Below are positions 61,158-64,000 of a stretch of 64,000 nucleotides of DNA, piece after piece. The translations under genes were made by a program, and so were the position numbers. Numbering within the stretch: the stretch's first letter is position 1; every line of letters starts with the position of its first letter. The DNA is taken from positions 62,001 through 126,000 of the forward strand of contig JAMXDE010000013.1 in NCBI GenBank assembly GCA_026770025.1. The letters are read 5' to 3'. The notes under the pieces are model-generated. The model was not told the origin of the DNA and did no database searches. It saw only the letters and a program-made list of their open reading frames with translations. The stretch comes from Craspedostauros australis (taxonomy: Eukaryota; Bacillariophyta; Bacillariophyceae; Mastogloiales; Achnanthaceae).

Positions 61158-61979
61158 ATGGCATTCACCATCAGCTCTTCGGCATTCAAGCTGGCTCTCA
61201 TCGTCGCCACTCTGTCAGCCTCCGGATGGGCTCCATTCGCGCCACAGCGAGTACTGGCACAGCCCCAGATCCGCAAGCGCATCGGACGCTTCGGAGACTT
61301 GGAACCTGCCGCGAATTCCAAAGATGGATCTGCCAACAACGTTGACACAAACAACGAAGACAATGCTGCCGCTAATACTGCTGCTGATGATGAAGATCAA
61401 AATGATGACGAAGACGATGAAGACATGTTCGTGATGCCAAGGAGGCGCTACATCAAGGGCGACAAGGGCGGCTCCTCCAACATCAACCAACTGCTCCACG
61501 TGCCATGCGTGGACTTCGACCATCCAGAGGTGCAGGCTGCCAAGAACATGACCGCCACCGATGCTCTCTGCCTCACTAACTCCTGCGACGAAGGCTGCTG
61601 CCGTTACCACTCCTCCGGCCTCTACTGCGACACCTCCTTCACGTTCCCTTACACGGCTTGCGTCTGCAACGCCAACACTGACCGTGAAGCCAACGTCACG
61701 GTCCCCATTGATATTGGGCCCATCGCTCCAACTCCCGTCCCCTCCGCGATGCCAAGCGCAGCGCCCGTCACTCCGGCTCCCATCCTGGGCTCAAACACGC
61801 CCGACGCCGATGTCTGCCTTGAAGGATCCTTCTTCCAGGACGATACCACGCACAACTGCGATCAGGCATCGGCCTGCAACGGGGTCACCATTGGCGGCAA
61901 GGTCACTTGCTGCTTGAGGGTCTTCTGCTTCTGTGAGACCTTCGACGACTTCGACAACGAGTGCGTCCCATTCCCATAA
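61158..61979 (+). CDS. Secreted protein with two Cys-rich domains, relative of the GK C-terminal domain
   Basis: A 273-residue protein. A signal peptide (MAFTISSSAFKLALIVATLS...VLA) precedes a basic QIRKRIGRFG stretch. An acidic Asn/Asp/Glu run follows (~55-92), then MPRRRYIKGDKGG. Cys domain 1 (~117-180) holds CVDFDHPEVQ, LCLTNSCDEGCC and CVCNANT. A Pro-rich linker (PTPVPSAMPSAAP) leads to the C-terminal domain (~217-273): eight cysteines in the same order as GK1-GK3, with NCDQASAC, KVTCCLRVFCFC and NECVPFP. There is no GK repeat domain. The ATG follows a CAA/CCA-rich leader typical of genes here. It is probably secreted to the wall or outside; function unknown. A second copy of its leader block at 63343 suggests a tandem paralogue beyond the window. 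Confidence 0.85.
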   Translation: MAFTISSSAFKLALIVATLSASGWAPFAPQRVLAQPQIRKRIGRFGDLEPAANSKDGSANNVDTNNEDNAAANTAADDEDQNDDEDDEDMFVMPRRRYIKGDKGGSSNINQLLHVPCVDFDHPEVQAAKNMTATDALCLTNSCDEGCCRYHSSGLYCDTSFTFPYTACVCNANTDREANVTVPIDIGPIAPTPVPSAMPSAAPVTPAPILGSNTPDADVCLEGSFFQDDTTHNCDQASACNGVTIGGKVTCCLRVFCFCETFDDFDNECVPFP

Positions 61980-62496
61980 GCGCCCGGATCAAAGCACCGG
62001 CCAGAGCTTTTGCCGTTAAAGTACAACCAGGTACATCCAAGTACATTCAAAAGCAAGCACACAAAGGGGAAGAGGGGTGGACCACCAGCGTTAACGCGAT
62101 TTGTCATTCGCACACTGTACCAACATGCATATCCAAAGATCCAATGGAACCACCTTCAGGAGGCAGCGACAGCGTCAGCGCATGTATCGCAACCGGCGCT
62201 CACATGCTGTGCTCAACGGGCCGATCGAACCATGTACCGTATTCTAATACATTGCAATACGTCGGAGCAATACGCTCTGCAGCACTAGAGAGAGAGAGAG
62301 TAACCGTACGTTGTACGCTATTAATACAAACTACAATTACATCTACATTTGAACAGAGTAGACGAGAGCAAAGTAGAGCACAGCATGGCATAGCAGAGTA
62401 TCAATTGAAGCCTCATCCGCGAAGCGATGCCCTCAGCATTCGCGACCTCTCTTTCGCAGCACATCCCAGAGCATGACCGAAGTATTTCGTATAATA

Positions 62497-62526
62497 TAAT
62501 ATCATATCATATCATATCATATCATA
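62497..62526. repeat. 5-bp microsatellite (atatc)
   Basis: About five head-to-tail units. Confidence 0.85.
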
Positions 62527-63265
62527 GAATGCTTTGGCTACACCTAACAGTACACGTCATACGATTCAATTGTTCGTCTTTGATAACAATGTCGAAAGGA
62601 AAGCATGCGAAAGGATCGTGCAAGATCCAGAGTGCAACAGCGCACGAACTGCATTCAAACCGACCACTATCAACCAAGAGTAGTTGGGCAGTGCAGCACA
62701 CCCACGACACGAATGCAATCGTTTGTGCGTGACACACGAAGGTTGGATTCTTCGCCTTCGGCAGAATCTCGCACATGTTGTTGCGATCTCCGCTGTTCGC
62801 TGTTCCCACCGCTGATGTCACTGCTGATGCCATTGTCGCATTCTCATCCTTTCTTGCGTCTGCGAGGGCATTCCCACGACATTCTCCTTCATCGTATTGC
62901 TTGAAGTGGATGCTGATGCAGGTGTTTGCGGTGCCAGAGAGAGAGAGAGAGAAAGAGAGAGAGAGCGTGGCTGATTCGCATCCGATGCCGCCTCCCTCTC
63001 TGGTTTGGACACTTTGTTGTAAGACGGTTGCATTGCTCATGATTCAACACGCGCCGTAATTGGACACAGAAGACGCGCCAGAACACGCAACCACCCGAAC
63101 TGTGCCTATCACACGAAACTGAACATTGGCATGTCATGTCAAACATGCACAAGTAACCCCAGCTGCTTCCTTCATCCTCGTCCTCGTATTGGTAACTTGT
63201 GTTGACAATCGCACTACATTCTCCGTACTATATCGAGCACAGCGCCACTATATTCCATTGTCACG

Positions 63266-63267
<2 letters not shown>

Positions 63268-63300
<33 letters not shown>
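63268..63300. repeat. (CT)16 microsatellite
   Basis: An uninterrupted CT run of 33 bp. Similar CT/GA runs occur upstream of several genes here (51474-51500, 32208-32225). Confidence 0.9.
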
Positions 63301-63303
<3 letters not shown>

Positions 63304-63342
63304 GAGAGAATATTCAAAACTCCAATGAACCAACCAAGGACA

Positions 63343-64000
63343 GCAGCACCACCAGCATCTGCCACCGACCGCACCAAAGCACAACACCTCACACCAAACA
63401 ACATCAAAGCACGACACGGTGAAGTGGAGATAAAGCTAAGACATTTTCCAGTCCATCACTGCACAGAATACTCGCAAGTCGTACGAACACTTGTGCCATC
63501 GATAGCGAGAGAGAGTGTGTGTGTATCAGCATCATGCGATCGACTCGTGCCATAGCATCATACATCCCCAAACACAGCCCAACTCATTCCCACTCTCCAT
63601 TCTCATAAAAATAAACCCAGCGCAATCCAATCGAAGACAACACACAGCAGCACATCAACAGCACAGGTGAGGACACAATGAACATGGCAAACCATGCAAG
63701 GACATGACTGTGCGCAAGGCCACCTGTTTGTTGCTTCCGACCTTTACGGCCTTGCCCGTTCTTCCGAGTCCACCATGATGAGCTGCCACCACTATCGCCG
63801 CTATCATCACTGCACCAATTGCCTGCTGCCACTTCATTGTTGATGGTAAATACGGGATTTGAACCTCTCCTTGAACGGAGCGCGGTAAATCGGGTCTCTG
63901 TCTTTCACTTCCGTTTCCACATCAACAACTTGAAGGAACAGATGATGATGCAGGAACAGATGATGGCAGGAATAACATCAGCAATCGTCCACTCGTCACT
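63343..64000. repeat. Duplicated leader block, copy 2 (runs to window end)
   Basis: Diverged copy of 60148-60847 in the same orientation, including the cagGTGAGGaca donor-like site (63667). By analogy with copy 1, a coding start would be expected roughly 300 bp past the window. Confidence 0.75.

Larger units (their letters stand above)
61980..63342. other. Intergenic, 1.4 kb
   Basis: It contains an (ATATC)n run at 62497-62526, (GA)n at 62936-62965 and (CT)n at 63268-63300. No gene is seen. Confidence 0.5.

Overview
The window looks like nuclear DNA of a diatom, probably a raphid pennate. Four things point there. (1) A silicic acid transporter gene (38682-40355) carries two EGxQ and two GRQ motifs and a CMLD motif. 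(2) A gene product at 26434 has an ASAF-type bipartite plastid presequence. (3) Several secreted proteins carry PTS-repeat linkers. (4) There is a full Ty1/copia element of the diatom (CoDi-like) kind. Genes are widely spaced, on both strands, and several have short GT-AG introns, so this is a eukaryotic chromosome, not a bacterial or organellar one.

Layout. 1-7.4 kb is a graveyard of mobile elements: a tyrosine-recombinase-like gene split by a solo LTR, another solo LTR, and a gene for a secreted Cys-repeat protein at 4.66-5.97 kb. 7.9-13.9 kb holds a BCS1-like AAA ATPase (minus) and, facing away from it, a two-exon protein kinase whose catalytic Asp is replaced by Ser. 15.85-23.04 kb is a complete copia element with apparently identical 630-bp LTRs, a 5-bp target duplication and one intact 1861-codon gag-pol frame. 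23-26 kb has further solo-LTR sequence. 26.4-27.9 kb is a two-exon, plastid-targeted membrane protein with four copies of a Trp/Gly-rich repeat. 30.0-31.7 kb is an ankyrin-repeat protein. 33.7-36.4 kb is a three-exon secreted 5'-nucleotidase with a likely GPI anchor. 37.4-38.0 kb is a Rab5ip/EMC6-superfamily ER membrane protein.

38.7-50.6 kb is the most interesting part: the silicon transporter (minus), followed head-to-head by three related secreted proteins (here called GK1, GK2 and GK3). Each has a signal peptide, a basic propeptide-like stretch, a GKGGKGDD-rich domain, a CCC motif, a PTS-rich linker and a C-terminal 8-cysteine domain. A fourth protein at 61.2-62.0 kb shares the 8-cysteine domain. 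Lys/Gly-rich secreted proteins beside a silicon transporter suggest, but do not prove, a locus for cell-wall or biosilica proteins. 53.2-57.6 kb encodes a SLAC1/TehA-type anion channel with a very long disordered N terminus.

The last 4 kb contains a duplicated leader block (60.15-60.85 and 63.34-64.0 kb). It suggests that a paralogue of the 61.2-kb gene lies just beyond the window end. Percent identities and family assignments are from reading by eye; no database search was possible.
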